DNA of 64,000 nucleotides, from assembly GCA_964242735.1 (NCBI GenBank), contig CAXTAK010000017.1, positions 1 through 64,000 of the forward strand, in the 5' to 3' direction. This stretch comes from CADCUY01 sp964242735. GTDB lineage: Bacteria; Actinomycetota; Actinomycetes; Actinomycetales; Quadrisphaeraceae. How positions within the stretch are numbered: the stretch's first letter is position 1; each line of letters starts with the position of its first letter. Of this stretch, positions 42,088 to 51,025 are shown piece by piece. The position numbers and the translations under genes are program-made. Under the pieces are notes generated by a model, which saw only the letters and a list, made by a program, of their open reading frames with translations, made no database searches and was not told the DNA's origin.

Positions 42088-43074
42088 TCAGTCGCCCTGC
42101 TCGCTGAGGTACTTCTGCAGCTCAGCGGCGAGCTCGTCGCCGTCGGCCATCTCGTCCGCCGGGAGCAGGGGCACCCCGTCGCCACCGGTCTGCACCATGC
42201 CCCGCCCCGCGGTGACCGCGTCGTACTGCCGCTCGAGCGACTCCACGGCGGTGCGCGTCTCGTCCGAGGCGGCGACCTGCGCGTCGACGTCGACCAGCAC
42301 CGACTGCGCCGCCTCGCTGAGGCCCGCGATGGGCAGCGCCAGCCCGGTGCTGTCCACGACCGCCTGCAGCAGGGTCACCGCCGCGGAGGGGAACTCCGAC
42401 GCCGCGAGGTAGTGCGGCACGTGCACCGAGAAGCCCATCGACGACATCCCGTGCCGGTCCAGGTGCAGCTCCAGGAAGGACCCGGCGTGCGCGGGGATCT
42501 CCAGGGTGCCGAACCAGCGCGGGCGACCCGAGATGAGCATCCGGTCGCTGGCGTGCGCCGTGATCCCCACCGGGCGGGTGTGCGGCGCCGCCCACGGCAC
42601 GCCCTGCAGGCTGATCGCCACGTCGACCCCGAAGCGCTCCACGAGCTGGGTCACCGCAGCCGCGAAGCGCTGCCACTGCGTGTCCGGCTCCGGGCCGACG
42701 AGCAGCAGGAACCGGCGCCCGTCGCTGTCGCGGCACTCGTGGAGGACGAGCTCGGGCATGTCGACGGACTCGAAGCGGTCGGCGGCGAAGACCATGCGCG
42801 GGCGGCGCGCCCGGTAGTCGTGCAGCTGGTCGATGTCGAAGCGCGCGAGCTCGCGGTGCGGCAGCTCCTCGAGCAGGTGGCGCACCGCCATGCTCGACGC
42901 CGACCCGGCGTCGACGAAGCCCGCGAGGGCGTGGACGAGCACGAGCCGGGAGTCCGCGGTGGAGCCGTCGGTGTCGGCGACGCGAGCAGCACCGTCGGCG
43001 CGAGTGACGTCACCCGCAGCCTCGGCGGCCTCTCCGCCGTCGACGATGCTGTACAGGTCCTCCGGTGGTAGCAC
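42088..43074 (-). CDS. PAC2-family protein
   Basis: This is a 328-residue member of the PAC2 (proteasome assembly chaperone 2-like) family found in nearly all actinobacteria; its role there is unproven. LVLVHALAGFVDAGSASSMAVRHLL, DIDQLHDYRARRPRM and ISLQGVPWAAPHTRP are the family blocks. I start at the GTG at 43074 (LPPEDLYSIVDG), because homologues begin with a DPEDLY-like segment; the longer frame runs through the hairpin repeats. The C-terminal 35 residues are acidic. Proximity to a proteasome activator is suggestive only. Confidence 0.85.
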   Translation of the reverse strand: MLPPEDLYSIVDGGEAAEAAGDVTRADGAARVADTDGSTADSRLVLVHALAGFVDAGSASSMAVRHLLEELPHRELARFDIDQLHDYRARRPRMVFAADRFESVDMPELVLHECRDSDGRRFLLLVGPEPDTQWQRFAAAVTQLVERFGVDVAISLQGVPWAAPHTRPVGITAHASDRMLISGRPRWFGTLEIPAHAGSFLELHLDRHGMSSMGFSVHVPHYLAASEFPSAAVTLLQAVVDSTGLALPIAGLSEAAQSVLVDVDAQVAASDETRTAVESLERQYDAVTAGRGMVQTGGDGVPLLPADEMADGDELAAELQKYLSEQGD

Positions 43075-43142
43075 GAACGTCTCAACGCCCTGCGCCCGGC
43101 GCCTCTTCCCGAGCCGCCCTTCGCGGACGGGATCGCGGGTCA

Positions 43143-43209
43143 GGGTGCACTTGCCCCCACAAGTGCGGCGGCGAGGCGCGTGAGGGTGCACTCACCCCCA
43201 CAACTGCGG
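43143..43209. repeat. Paired hairpin repeat, second locus
   Basis: This is the same two-unit arrangement as at 41294, units 41 bases apart. The first is GCACTTG-CCCCCA-CAAGTGC, a perfect stem. The second is GCACTCA-CCCCCA-CAACTGC, imperfect. Compared with the first locus, G-C pairs in the stem are swapped on both sides while the CCCCCA loop is fixed, which points to selection for the hairpin. It lies between PAC2 and cheW. Confidence 0.8.
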
Positions 43210-43256
43210 CCGACGAGTGGCCGCTGGACTCCGCAGCCCCTGGCTCCCAGCGGCTC

Positions 43257-43700
43257 TCAGACCCCCACGGCGCGGTGGACGTCGAAGGCCAGCAGGAGCT
43301 GACCGTCGAGCTTGTACGCACCGCGGATCAGCTCCCGCACCGCCCCGTCGAGGGTGTCCGGCGGCAGCTCGAAGTCGTCGTCGGCGACGTCGACGACGTC
43401 ACCGATGGTGTCGACGAGGAGGCTGACCACCTCGCCGTCGAGGCGCACCACGATGAGGATCGCCGTCGCGTCGTCCGGCCTGGGCGCCAGGCCCAGCTTC
43501 TCGCGCAGCTCGATGGCGGTGACCACCTGGCCGCGCAGGTTCAGCAGGCCCGCGACGGCCCGGGGGGCCTGCGGCACCCGCGTCAGCGACTGCGCGCGCA
43601 GCACCTCCTGCACGTGCTCCACCCCCAGGCCGTACAGGTGGCCGTCGAGCCAGAACGTGGCGAGCTGCTGGGTGCGGCGGGCCGTGGCGGTGGTGCTCAT
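43257..43700 (-). CDS. cheW: Chemotaxis coupling protein CheW
   Basis: This is a 147-residue CheW protein that links receptors to the CheA kinase. Two five-strand beta subdomains are visible: LATFWLDGHLYGLGVEHVQEVL, and GLLNLRGQVVTAIELREKLGL with the family N-L-R-G motif. VSLLVDTIGDVVDV follows. The C-terminal KLDGQLLLAFDVHRAV completes the fold. Its ATG at 43700 overlaps the cheA stop (ATGA), so it is translated with CheA. Confidence 0.93.
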   Translation of the reverse strand: MSTTATARRTQQLATFWLDGHLYGLGVEHVQEVLRAQSLTRVPQAPRAVAGLLNLRGQVVTAIELREKLGLAPRPDDATAILIVVRLDGEVVSLLVDTIGDVVDVADDDFELPPDTLDGAVRELIRGAYKLDGQLLLAFDVHRAVGV

Positions 43701-46015
43701 CGGGCGTCCTCCAGGACTGCGGCGGCGGCCGGCCGGGGTTCGAGCGCCCCGAGGCCGCCCGGATCGCTGCCCTCCGGGGAGCGGGGGTAGAAGCCGGGGT
43801 CGGCGGCGATGATGGCGGCCCGCACGTCGAGCAGCTCGGTGACCTTCGTGTCGATGACCATCGATCCCAGCAGCCCGTGGTCGACGGGGCTGGAGCGACG
43901 CGCAGCATCGTCGTGCGCGTCGACGATGTCGAGGACCTCCTCGACCACCAGGGCCACGCTGCGACCGTGGTCGGAGTAGACCACCACCTCCAGCTCCGGC
44001 GACCCGCTCTCCACCCCGATGCCCAGGTGCCGCCCGAGCCGGACGATCGGCAGGATCGCCCCCCGGTACTGCACGACCTCGCGGTGCCCGACCTGCTCCA
44101 CCGAGGACGCCGCGATCCGCTCCAGGCGGGTGACCATCGACAGCGGGATCGCCACCTGGCGCCCACCGCCGAGCCCGCACACGAGCATCTGGTCGACCAC
44201 GGCGGCGGACGCCGCGACGGCGGCGACGTCGACGCGGTCCGCGGCCTCGCCGCGCAGGGTGCGGCGGGCCAGGGCCTGGACGTCGAGGATCAGCGCCACC
44301 GTGCCGTCGCCGAGGATGGTCGCCCCCGAGTACAGGCCGATGGACTTCAGCTGGGTGCTCACCGCCTTCACGACGATCTCCTCGGTGTTGATCACGCGGT
44401 CGACGACCAGGCCGAAGCGCCGCCCCTCCGAGCGCAGCACGGCCATGACGATGCCCCCGCCCTCCCGCTCGTGGTCCAGGCCGAGGACGTCGGAGAGCCG
44501 CACCAGGGGCAGCAGCTCCCCGCGCAGGCGGTACACCGCGGCACCGCCGACGTCCTCGACGGCGCCGGTGGACCGCTCGGCGTCCAGGGCCACGAGCTCC
44601 AGCAGCGACACCTGCGGCAGCGCGTAGCGGTCGCCGGCGAGCTCGACGGTCAGGGCCGGCACGATCGCCAGCGTCAGGGGGATGCGCAGGCGGCACACGG
44701 TGCCCTGACCGGGGGTGGAGTCGACCTCGATGGTGCCGCCGATGGACTCGATGTTGGTCTTCACCACGTCCATCCCCACGCCCCGGCCGGAGACGTTGGT
44801 GACCGCGGCGGCGGTGGAGAAGCCCGGCGCGAAGATCAGCTGCAGGAGCTCGGGGGTGCTCATGCGCCCCGCCTGGTCGGCGGTGATCAGCCCCTTCTCG
44901 ACGGCCTTGGCGCCGATGCGCTGAGCGTCGATGCCGCCGCCGTCGTCGCAGACCTCGACGAGCACCTGCCCGCTCTCGTGGCGGGCGCGCAGGGTGAGCA
45001 CGCCCTCGGCGGGCTTCCCGGCGGCCACCCGGTCCTGCGGACGCTCGATGCCGTGGTCGACGGAGTTGCGCACCAGGTGCGTGAGCGGGTCCTTCACCGC
45101 CTCCAGCAGGGTGCGGTCGAGCTCGGTCTCGCGCCCGACCATCTCCAGGCGCACCTGCTTGCCGCACTGGGAGCCCAGGTCGCGCACGACGCGGGGGAAC
45201 TTGCTCCACAGCGCGTCGATGGGCTGCATGCGCGTCTTCATCACGCCCTCCTGCAGCTCGCCGGCGATGAGGTTCAGCCGCTGGCTGGCGGCGAGGAGCT
45301 CGATGTCGGCCCCGGCGGTCTGCTGCAGGATCTGGTTGCGGGTCAGCACCAGCTCACCGACCAGGCGCATGAGCCCGTCGAGCAGCTGGACGTCCACGCG
45401 GATCGAGGAGTCGGCGGCACCGCGCTTGGCCGTCTCCTCGCCCCCGGCCGGGGCCGGGGCCGCCGCCGGTGCCGGTGCCGGTGCCGGTGCCGGTGCCGGC
45501 GGAGCGGCCGGCTGCGGCGGGACGCCGTGCTCCCCGGCGACCGGCTCGTGGACGAGGGGCGCTCCGGGGGCCTCCCGCGCGGACACCTCCGGTGCGGGGG
45601 TCTGCGGCGCGGGCGCCGAGGGGGCCGCGCCGCCGTCCAGCACGGCCTGCAGGTGCGCGACCGTCACGGCCACGTCGACGTCGCCCTCCACGCCGGTGGC
45701 CTCGATGCCGCCGAGCAGGGCGCGCACCGCGTCGACCATCTCGAGCAGGACGTCGGTGATGGGCTCGTCCATGACCATCGCCCCGTCGCGGAGCTTCGCG
45801 AGCAGGTTCTCCCCGACGTGCGTCACCGACTCCAGGCGGTGGAAGGCGAGGAACCCGGACGTGCCCTTGATGGTGTGGATGGTGCGGAACACGCTCGCCA
45901 GGAGTGCGCGGGCGCCGGGCTGCTGCTCGAGCGCGACGAGGTCGCGGTCCAGCTGGTCGAGGTTCTCGTAGCTCTCCACGAGGAACTCGCCGACGATCTC
46001 GTCGATCCCGTCCAT
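43697..46015 (-). CDS. cheA: Chemotaxis histidine kinase CheA with two CheW domains
   Basis: This is a 772-residue kinase. The Hpt domain (1-105) has the phosphorylated His47 in FRTIHTIKGTSGFL. An Ala/Pro-rich linker (about 130-205) holds a (GGTGCC)n microsatellite. The dimerisation helices (about 210-270) precede the ATPase domain with VRNSVDHGIERP (N box), CDDGGGIDAQRIG and GRGVGMDVVKTN. Two tandem CheW-like domains follow (about 455-590 and 615-735), and I see no clear P2 CheY-binding domain. A sigma-28-like promoter lies upstream. Confidence 0.93.
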   Translation of the reverse strand: MDGIDEIVGEFLVESYENLDQLDRDLVALEQQPGARALLASVFRTIHTIKGTSGFLAFHRLESVTHVGENLLAKLRDGAMVMDEPITDVLLEMVDAVRALLGGIEATGVEGDVDVAVTVAHLQAVLDGGAAPSAPAPQTPAPEVSAREAPGAPLVHEPVAGEHGVPPQPAAPPAPAPAPAPAPAAAPAPAGGEETAKRGAADSSIRVDVQLLDGLMRLVGELVLTRNQILQQTAGADIELLAASQRLNLIAGELQEGVMKTRMQPIDALWSKFPRVVRDLGSQCGKQVRLEMVGRETELDRTLLEAVKDPLTHLVRNSVDHGIERPQDRVAAGKPAEGVLTLRARHESGQVLVEVCDDGGGIDAQRIGAKAVEKGLITADQAGRMSTPELLQLIFAPGFSTAAAVTNVSGRGVGMDVVKTNIESIGGTIEVDSTPGQGTVCRLRIPLTLAIVPALTVELAGDRYALPQVSLLELVALDAERSTGAVEDVGGAAVYRLRGELLPLVRLSDVLGLDHEREGGGIVMAVLRSEGRRFGLVVDRVINTEEIVVKAVSTQLKSIGLYSGATILGDGTVALILDVQALARRTLRGEAADRVDVAAVAASAAVVDQMLVCGLGGGRQVAIPLSMVTRLERIAASSVEQVGHREVVQYRGAILPIVRLGRHLGIGVESGSPELEVVVYSDHGRSVALVVEEVLDIVDAHDDAARRSSPVDHGLLGSMVIDTKVTELLDVRAAIIAADPGFYPRSPEGSDPGGLGALEPRPAAAAVLEDAR

Positions 46016-46072
46016 CCCCGTCCTTCCCGGTGCGCTCGCTGGGGCCGCCTGCTCCTGCGGCTGACGCGGTGT

Positions 46073-46100
46073 GCATCGGCAGCGGGTGGTCTCAGCTGGA
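46073..46100 (-). promoter_or_regulatory. Sigma-28-like promoter for cheA-cheW
   Basis: On the minus strand TCCA, 16 bases, then GCCGATGC lie about 58 bases before the cheA start. This resembles the FliA/WhiG consensus TAAA-N15/16-GCCGATAA. The -35 match is the weakest of the set. Confidence 0.5.
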
Positions 46101-46147
46101 GCGCGGAGTCCGGCACTGCGCGAGCACCGCGCGGGTGGTAGCCGGGC

Positions 46148-46175
46148 TCAAGCCGTGCGTGCCCCCGGCCGATCC
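46148..46175 (+). promoter_or_regulatory. Sigma-28-like promoter for the chemoreceptor
   Basis: TCAA (46148-46151), 16 bases, then GCCGATCC (46168-46175) lie about 68 bases before the receptor ATG. Six of eight bases match the sigma-28 -10 consensus. It is divergent from the cheA promoter. Confidence 0.6.
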
Positions 46176-46243
46176 AGCACTGACGCCACCAGCTGGCACC
46201 ACGCCGCACACCACCGCCCCACACCACCGCTGAGGAGCACGCC

Positions 46244-47848
46244 ATGGCGAGCACGCGCCGCCCCGTCCCAGGTCAGAGCAGCCCTCCACTCTCCGGCGTG
46301 AGCCTCGCCACCAAGCTGGCCGCCCTGGCCGCCGCCGTCGTCCTCGCCTTCGGCGCCCTGGTCGCCACCACCCTCCTCGACGGCGCGGCGGTGCGCGCGG
46401 CCAGCGCGGAGCGCGAGGAGCTGCACCGGGCGGAGTCGCTGGTGCTGCAGCTGGACACCCGCGCGAGCGAGCTGAAGGTCGACGGCTTCAAGGCGATGGT
46501 GCGCGAGGTCCCGCAGGAGCAGCTGACCGAGCTCGCCGACGACATCGCCGCGCCGGAGGCGCTGCTCGCGGAGCTGCAGGGGATCCGGCTCACCGGTGAC
46601 AGCGCTGCCGCGGTGCAGGCGCTGGGCGCCAGCTTCGCCCAGTACACCGCCGCCATCACCGACGTGGTGGAGTCCGCCGTGGTCGACCAGGCCACGACGC
46701 GGGTGGCGTGGGCGGAGGTGCAGGCGGCCAACGACCTCACCGACGACGCGGTGGGCGCGGCCCAGGTCGCCCTGGCCGCCGCCGCCGCCGACGCCGCCGC
46801 CGAGCACGCGGCGCTCCTGCGCCACGGCTCGGAGATCACGGCGGTCGTCGCCGCGCTGGGCCTGCTCGTCGTGCTCCCGCTCGTCCTGCTCATCTGGCGC
46901 TCCATCTCCGGCCCGACGCGCCGTCTGACCACCGCGCTGGACGCGATGGCGGCCGGCGACCTGACCGTGGACAGCGGCATCACCTCGCAGGACGAGATCG
47001 GGCGCATGGCAGCCTCACTGGCCACTGCTCAGCACAGCCTGCGAGGCCTCGTCGCCTCCGTGTCGGCGTCGGCGGACGCGGTGGGCGCGAGCTCGGAGGA
47101 GCTGAGCGCCTCGACGTCGCAGATCTCCACGTCGGCGGAGGAGACCAGCGCGCAGTCCGGGGTGGTCGCCGGGGCAGCCGGGGAGGTCTCGCGCAACGTG
47201 GCCACCGTCGCTGCGGGCTCCGAGCAGATGGGCGCCTCGATCCGCGAGATCGCCCAGTCCGCGAACGAGGCCGTGCGCGTCGCGGCGCAGGCGGTGTCGG
47301 TGGCGGCGGCGACGAACGAGCGCATCTCCACCCTGGGCGTCTCCTCCCAGGAGATCGGCGCGGTCGTGAAGGTGATCACCTCGATCGCGCAGCAGACGAA
47401 CCTGCTGGCGCTGAACGCGACGATCGAGGCGGCGCGCGCCGGCGAGGCGGGGAAGGGCTTCGCGGTGGTGGCGAACGAGGTGAAGGAGCTGGCGCAGGAG
47501 ACGGCGCGGGCGACGGAGGACATCGCGACGCGGGTGACCGCGATCCAGGGGGACACGGCCGCGGCGGTCACCGCCATCGAGGAGATCAGCAGCATCATCG
47601 CCTCGATCAACGACTTCCAGCTGACCATCGCCTCGGCGGTGGAGGAGCAGACCGCGACCACCAACGAGATGACCCGGTCGGTCAGCGAGGCCGCCGCGGG
47701 CAGCGAGCAGATCGCGGCGAACATCGACGGGGTGGCCGCCGCGGCGGGCTCGACCACCTCGGCGCTGTCCACCGCCACGGCAGCGGTCGACGAGCTCGCC
47801 GCCCTGGCCCAGTCCCTGCGCACCCAGGTCGGTGCCTTCACCCACTGA
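46244..47848 (+). CDS. Methyl-accepting chemotaxis protein
   Basis: This is a 534-residue membrane chemoreceptor. The first membrane segment (about 20-47) is followed by a four-helix-bundle sensor domain of about 150 residues and a second segment (about 204-226; AVVAALGLLVVLPLVLLIW). HAMP comes next, then a long coiled-coil signalling domain. The tip reads SIAQQTNLLALNATIEAARAGEAGKGFAVVANEVKELA, the universal CheA/CheW contact. GAGGAG precedes the ATG. The ligand is unknown; the sensor resembles the generic 4HB_MCP fold. Confidence 0.93.
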   Translation: MASTRRPVPGQSSPPLSGVSLATKLAALAAAVVLAFGALVATTLLDGAAVRAASAEREELHRAESLVLQLDTRASELKVDGFKAMVREVPQEQLTELADDIAAPEALLAELQGIRLTGDSAAAVQALGASFAQYTAAITDVVESAVVDQATTRVAWAEVQAANDLTDDAVGAAQVALAAAAADAAAEHAALLRHGSEITAVVAALGLLVVLPLVLLIWRSISGPTRRLTTALDAMAAGDLTVDSGITSQDEIGRMAASLATAQHSLRGLVASVSASADAVGASSEELSASTSQISTSAEETSAQSGVVAGAAGEVSRNVATVAAGSEQMGASIREIAQSANEAVRVAAQAVSVAAATNERISTLGVSSQEIGAVVKVITSIAQQTNLLALNATIEAARAGEAGKGFAVVANEVKELAQETARATEDIATRVTAIQGDTAAAVTAIEEISSIIASINDFQLTIASAVEEQTATTNEMTRSVSEAAAGSEQIAANIDGVAAAAGSTTSALSTATAAVDELAALAQSLRTQVGAFTH

Positions 47849-47880
47849 GCACTCGCACCCATCGTCACCCAACGTGACGA

Positions 47881-47930
47881 CCAGGGGGCTGTCATCGACC
47901 AGCTGCGACGGTCGAGTGACGGCCCCCTGG
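47881..47930. terminator. Long hairpin after the chemoreceptor gene
   Basis: An outer stem (CCAGGGGGCTGTCA with TGACGGCCCCCTGG, one G-T pair) continues into an inner stem (TCGACC with GGTCGA) around a small loop, about 20 pairs in all. No T-run follows, as is common for terminators in GC-rich actinobacteria. It starts 33 bases after the receptor stop. Confidence 0.7.
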
Positions 47931-47979
47931 TGCGTGAGCACCGCCTCGGGCAGCCTGGGAGACCTGCGAAGGAGGTGCC

Positions 47980-48921
47980 ATGGTCTACACGCTCGTCAGC
48001 GCTGCGACGCTCGGCTTCGACCTGGCCAGGCTGCCCGCCGGGCGCCAGGTGGCCGACGTCCTGCTCACCGGTCTGCTCGCCGACGCCCCCGCGCTCGGCC
48101 GCCTGGCCCGCCAGCACCGCACGCACTGCGTGCTCGACGACCCCGAGCTGGCCCCCCGCGCGGACGCCGGCCAGGCCCGCCGCGCGCGCGTGCTCGCCGC
48201 CGGCGGGCGCTCCTGGCTCGCCGGGCCGCCGGCGGTGCCCACGGCTCCGTCGTCCAGCGGGTCGCCCGCCTCGGCGCTGCTGCTGGCCACCCTCCAGACC
48301 AGCACACTTGGTGACGCAGAGTCGTTGGAGCGGCTCGTGGAGGGGGAGCTCGTCGAGGTCCGCGACGGCGTGGACGAGCGCACCGCCGCCCTGGCCCGCG
48401 AGGTGCTGGCCGACGCGGCGCTCGCGTCCTACGCAGCTGACGCCCTGCCGGCGGGTCTGCGCCGCCTCCTGCGCGCGGGGTACACCACCGCCACCACCAC
48501 CCGCGTCGCCCGCGCCGCGCAGGAGTCAGCGACCACCGCCGTGCTGGGCCCGAACGGCGGCGACGTGCTCGCGCCGCTCGCGGGGATCGCCTCCGGCGCC
48601 CCCGAGGTCCGCGCGCGGTGGATCGCCGCCACCGACGCCACCCGCGACGACCTGGGCGCGTGGGCGCGCTCGATGCACGAGGCGTGCTGGGCCGCGCACG
48701 TCGCCGGTCGCACCCGTGCCACCGCCGTCGCGCAGCTGCTCGCCGTGCGGGCGCTGGACGACGGGGGCTTCAGCGCTGCCGATGCCGCCGGTGGGGTGTG
48801 GAACGCCGTCGCGGGCGTGGTGCAGGCCCTGGTCCTCGCCGACCTGCTCGGCGAGGGCGCGTCGAAGGACCTGCTGGCGCCGTGGCGCGCCGTGCAGACC
48901 GTCGTGACCACCGCCCCGTGA
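47980..48921 (+). CDS. Unknown protein in chemotaxis cluster, 313 aa
   Basis: I do not recognise this 313-residue protein. It is soluble, Ala-rich and mostly helical, with no signal peptide. A Pro/Ser/Ala linker near residues 85-97 splits it into two parts. A GAAGGAGGTGCC ribosome site immediately precedes the ATG, stronger than for any neighbour, so it is probably well expressed. It is bracketed by its own terminator hairpins (47881 and 48934) between the receptor and cheB, and may be an accessory chemotaxis or motility protein. Function is open. Confidence 0.7.
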   Translation: MVYTLVSAATLGFDLARLPAGRQVADVLLTGLLADAPALGRLARQHRTHCVLDDPELAPRADAGQARRARVLAAGGRSWLAGPPAVPTAPSSSGSPASALLLATLQTSTLGDAESLERLVEGELVEVRDGVDERTAALAREVLADAALASYAADALPAGLRRLLRAGYTTATTTRVARAAQESATTAVLGPNGGDVLAPLAGIASGAPEVRARWIAATDATRDDLGAWARSMHEACWAAHVAGRTRATAVAQLLAVRALDDGGFSAADAAGGVWNAVAGVVQALVLADLLGEGASKDLLAPWRAVQTVVTTAP

Positions 48922-48933
48922 GTCGCTGACCAC

Positions 48934-48959
48934 CGGGCCCCCGTGCTCCCGGGGGCCCG
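48934..48959. terminator. Hairpin terminator upstream of cheB
   Basis: CGGGCCCCCG and CGGGGGCCCG form a perfect 10-base stem around a 6-base loop, 13 bases after the preceding stop. It separates the unknown gene from the cheB promoter that begins two bases later. Confidence 0.7.
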
Positions 48960-48960
48960 C

Positions 48961-48988
48961 TCAGGTTCCCCGGAGCGCCTGCCGATGA
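48961..48988 (+). promoter_or_regulatory. Sigma-28-like promoter for cheB operon
   Basis: TCAG (48961-48964), 16 bases, then GCCGATGA (48981-48988) lie 55 bases before the cheB ATG. Seven of eight -10 bases match the sigma-28 consensus GCCGATAA. It directly follows a terminator hairpin, which supports a fresh transcription start here. Confidence 0.65.
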
Positions 48989-49042
48989 GCAGGAGGTCGG
49001 CGACCCCGCCGACACTCCTCTCGAGCAGGGTGGCCGCTGCGC

Positions 49043-50203
49043 ATGGATCGCATCAGGGTGATGGTGGTCGACGACTCCGTCGTCGTCCGCAAGATCGTCA
49101 CCGACGTCCTCTCGCAGGACCCCGACATCGAGGTCGTGGGCACCGCGGTCAACGGCCGCGTCGCGCTCGCCAAGATCGAGCAGCTGCGCCCCGACCTCGT
49201 CACCATGGACATCGAGATGCCGGAGATGGACGGCATCGAGGCCGTCCGTCAGATCCGCAAGACACGCCCGCGACTGCCGGTCATCATGTTCAGCACGCTC
49301 ACCGAGCGGGCCGCCAGCGCCACCTTCGACGCGCTCGCCGCCGGCGCCGACGACTACGTCACCAAGCCCGCGAACGTGGGCAGCGTGGCGCGCTCCATGG
49401 AGAGCGTGCGCGACCAGCTCGTCCCGCGCATCCGCGCCCTGACCGGTCGCCCGCCCGCTCCCCGCGGCGCGCCCGGCGCGTCGTCGCCCCCGACGCCGGC
49501 CGTGGCGGGAGCGCCCACGCCCCCCGCGGCGTCGTCGACGCCCACGGTGGTCCCGGTGCCCATCAGCGCCCCCTCGGTGCGCACATCGCCCCGCGTGCTG
49601 GTGATCGGGTCCTCCACCGGTGGCCCCGAGGCGCTGAGCCGAGTGCTGGAGGCGCTGCCCGCGTCCCTGCCCGTGCCGGTGCTCGTCGTCCAGCACATGC
49701 CCCCCATCTTCACGGCCCAGTTCGCGAACCGGTTGGACCGCCTCTGCGCGCTGCACGTGGTGGAGGCGACCGCCGACACCGTCCTGGCGCCGGGCACCGT
49801 GCACATCGCCCCCGGTGACCACCACCTCACCGTGGTCAGCCCCCGCGGACCCGCCGGGCCGGTCCGCACCCGGCTGGGCCGCGGTGAGCCGGAGAACTTC
49901 TGCCGGCCCGCGGTCGACGTCCTCTTCCGCTCCGCCGTCGAGGCCTACGACGGCGCGGTCCTGTCGGTGGTGCTCACCGGCATGGGCCACGACGGGCGGG
50001 CCGGCTGCGGCGCGGTGCGCGCCGCCGGTGGCCGGGTGCTGGTGCAGGACCAGGCCACCTCGGTGGTGTGGGGCATGCCCGGCGCCGTCGCCACCGCCGG
50101 GTACGCCGACGAGGTGCTGGCGCTGAGCGACATCCCGCACGCCGTGCAGCGGTGGCTGCCGGCTCCGGCACGCCCTGTCGCGGCCGCGGTGTCCGCGCGA
50201 TGA
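49043..50203 (+). CDS. cheB: Chemotaxis methylesterase CheB
   Basis: This is a 386-residue receptor methylesterase/deamidase. The receiver domain (1-120) has Asp56 in TMDIEMPEMDG. A Pro/Ala-rich linker (about 140-185) connects to the esterase domain, whose catalytic Ser lies in GSSTGGPEAL, His in VVQHMPPIFT and Asp in LTGMGHDG. It removes methyl groups from receptors during adaptation. It heads a tightly packed set with cheR, cheY and cheX (stop-start overlaps), behind a sigma-28-like promoter. Confidence 0.95.
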   Translation: MDRIRVMVVDDSVVVRKIVTDVLSQDPDIEVVGTAVNGRVALAKIEQLRPDLVTMDIEMPEMDGIEAVRQIRKTRPRLPVIMFSTLTERAASATFDALAAGADDYVTKPANVGSVARSMESVRDQLVPRIRALTGRPPAPRGAPGASSPPTPAVAGAPTPPAASSTPTVVPVPISAPSVRTSPRVLVIGSSTGGPEALSRVLEALPASLPVPVLVVQHMPPIFTAQFANRLDRLCALHVVEATADTVLAPGTVHIAPGDHHLTVVSPRGPAGPVRTRLGRGEPENFCRPAVDVLFRSAVEAYDGAVLSVVLTGMGHDGRAGCGAVRAAGGRVLVQDQATSVVWGMPGAVATAGYADEVLALSDIPHAVQRWLPAPARPVAAAVSAR

Positions 50204-51024
50204 GCGCCCTGACCGCCACCGGCTTCGACTACGTCCGCCAGCTCGTGCACCGCGAGAGCGCCATCGTGCTGAACCCGGGCAAGGAGTACCTGGTGGAGTC
50301 CCGGCTCCTGCCCATCGCCCGCGCGCGGGGACTGCCCGACGTCCACGCCCTCGTCGAGGCCGTCCGCGCCCGACCCGACCGCGAGAGCGTGCGCGCCGTC
50401 GTGGAGGCGCTGACCACCAACGAGACGTCGTGGTTCCGCGACGGCGACCCCTTCGCGGGGCTCACCTCCACCGTCGTGCCCGCCCTGGTGGCGGCGCGCG
50501 GGTCCGCCGAGCCCCTGCGCGTGTGGTCGGCGGCGTGCTCCTCGGGGCAGGAGCCGTACACGATCGCGATGCTCCTGAAGGACGCGCTGCCCGCCGGGCG
50601 CCGCGTGGAGATCGCCGCCAGCGACATCTCCCGCGAGATGGTCGAGCGCACCAGGGCCGGGCGCTTCTCCCAGCTAGAGGTCAACCGAGGCCTGCCCGCG
50701 CCGCTGCTGGTGCGCCACTTCACGCGTGCGGGCAACGAGTGGGCGGTCAGCGCCGAGCTGCGCGCGATGGTCACCGCCTTCGAGTGCAACCTGGCGACCG
50801 ACCTGCCGCGGATGCGCGCCTTCGACGTCGTGTTCCTGCGCAACGTCCTCATCTACTTCGACATCCCCACCAAGCGGGCGATCCTCGCCCGCATCAGGGC
50901 GCTGATGCGCCCCGACGGCTGGCTGTTCCTGGGGGCTGCCGAGTCCACTTTGGGCGTCGACGACGCCTGGGAGCGCGTGGTCTTCGGCCGCAGCTCCGCC
51001 TACCGCATGACGAGAGGGGCATGA
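50200..51024 (+). CDS. cheR: Chemotaxis methyltransferase CheR
   Basis: This is a 274-residue enzyme that methylates receptor glutamates with S-adenosylmethionine. An N-terminal helical domain (about 1-75) precedes the catalytic domain. TTNETSWFRDGDPF, VWSAACSSGQEPYTIAM (cofactor loop), ASDIS and DVVFLRNVLIYFD are the family motifs. It overlaps the cheB stop (ATGA at 50200). Together with CheB it sets adaptation. Confidence 0.95.
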   Translation: MSALTATGFDYVRQLVHRESAIVLNPGKEYLVESRLLPIARARGLPDVHALVEAVRARPDRESVRAVVEALTTNETSWFRDGDPFAGLTSTVVPALVAARGSAEPLRVWSAACSSGQEPYTIAMLLKDALPAGRRVEIAASDISREMVERTRAGRFSQLEVNRGLPAPLLVRHFTRAGNEWAVSAELRAMVTAFECNLATDLPRMRAFDVVFLRNVLIYFDIPTKRAILARIRALMRPDGWLFLGAAESTLGVDDAWERVVFGRSSAYRMTRGA

Positions 51025-51025
51025 G

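Noticed and set aside
41294..43209. CRISPR array
   Set aside because: Only two units occur at each place, the spacing contains a gene between loci, and no cas genes are present. They are dispersed hairpin repeats.
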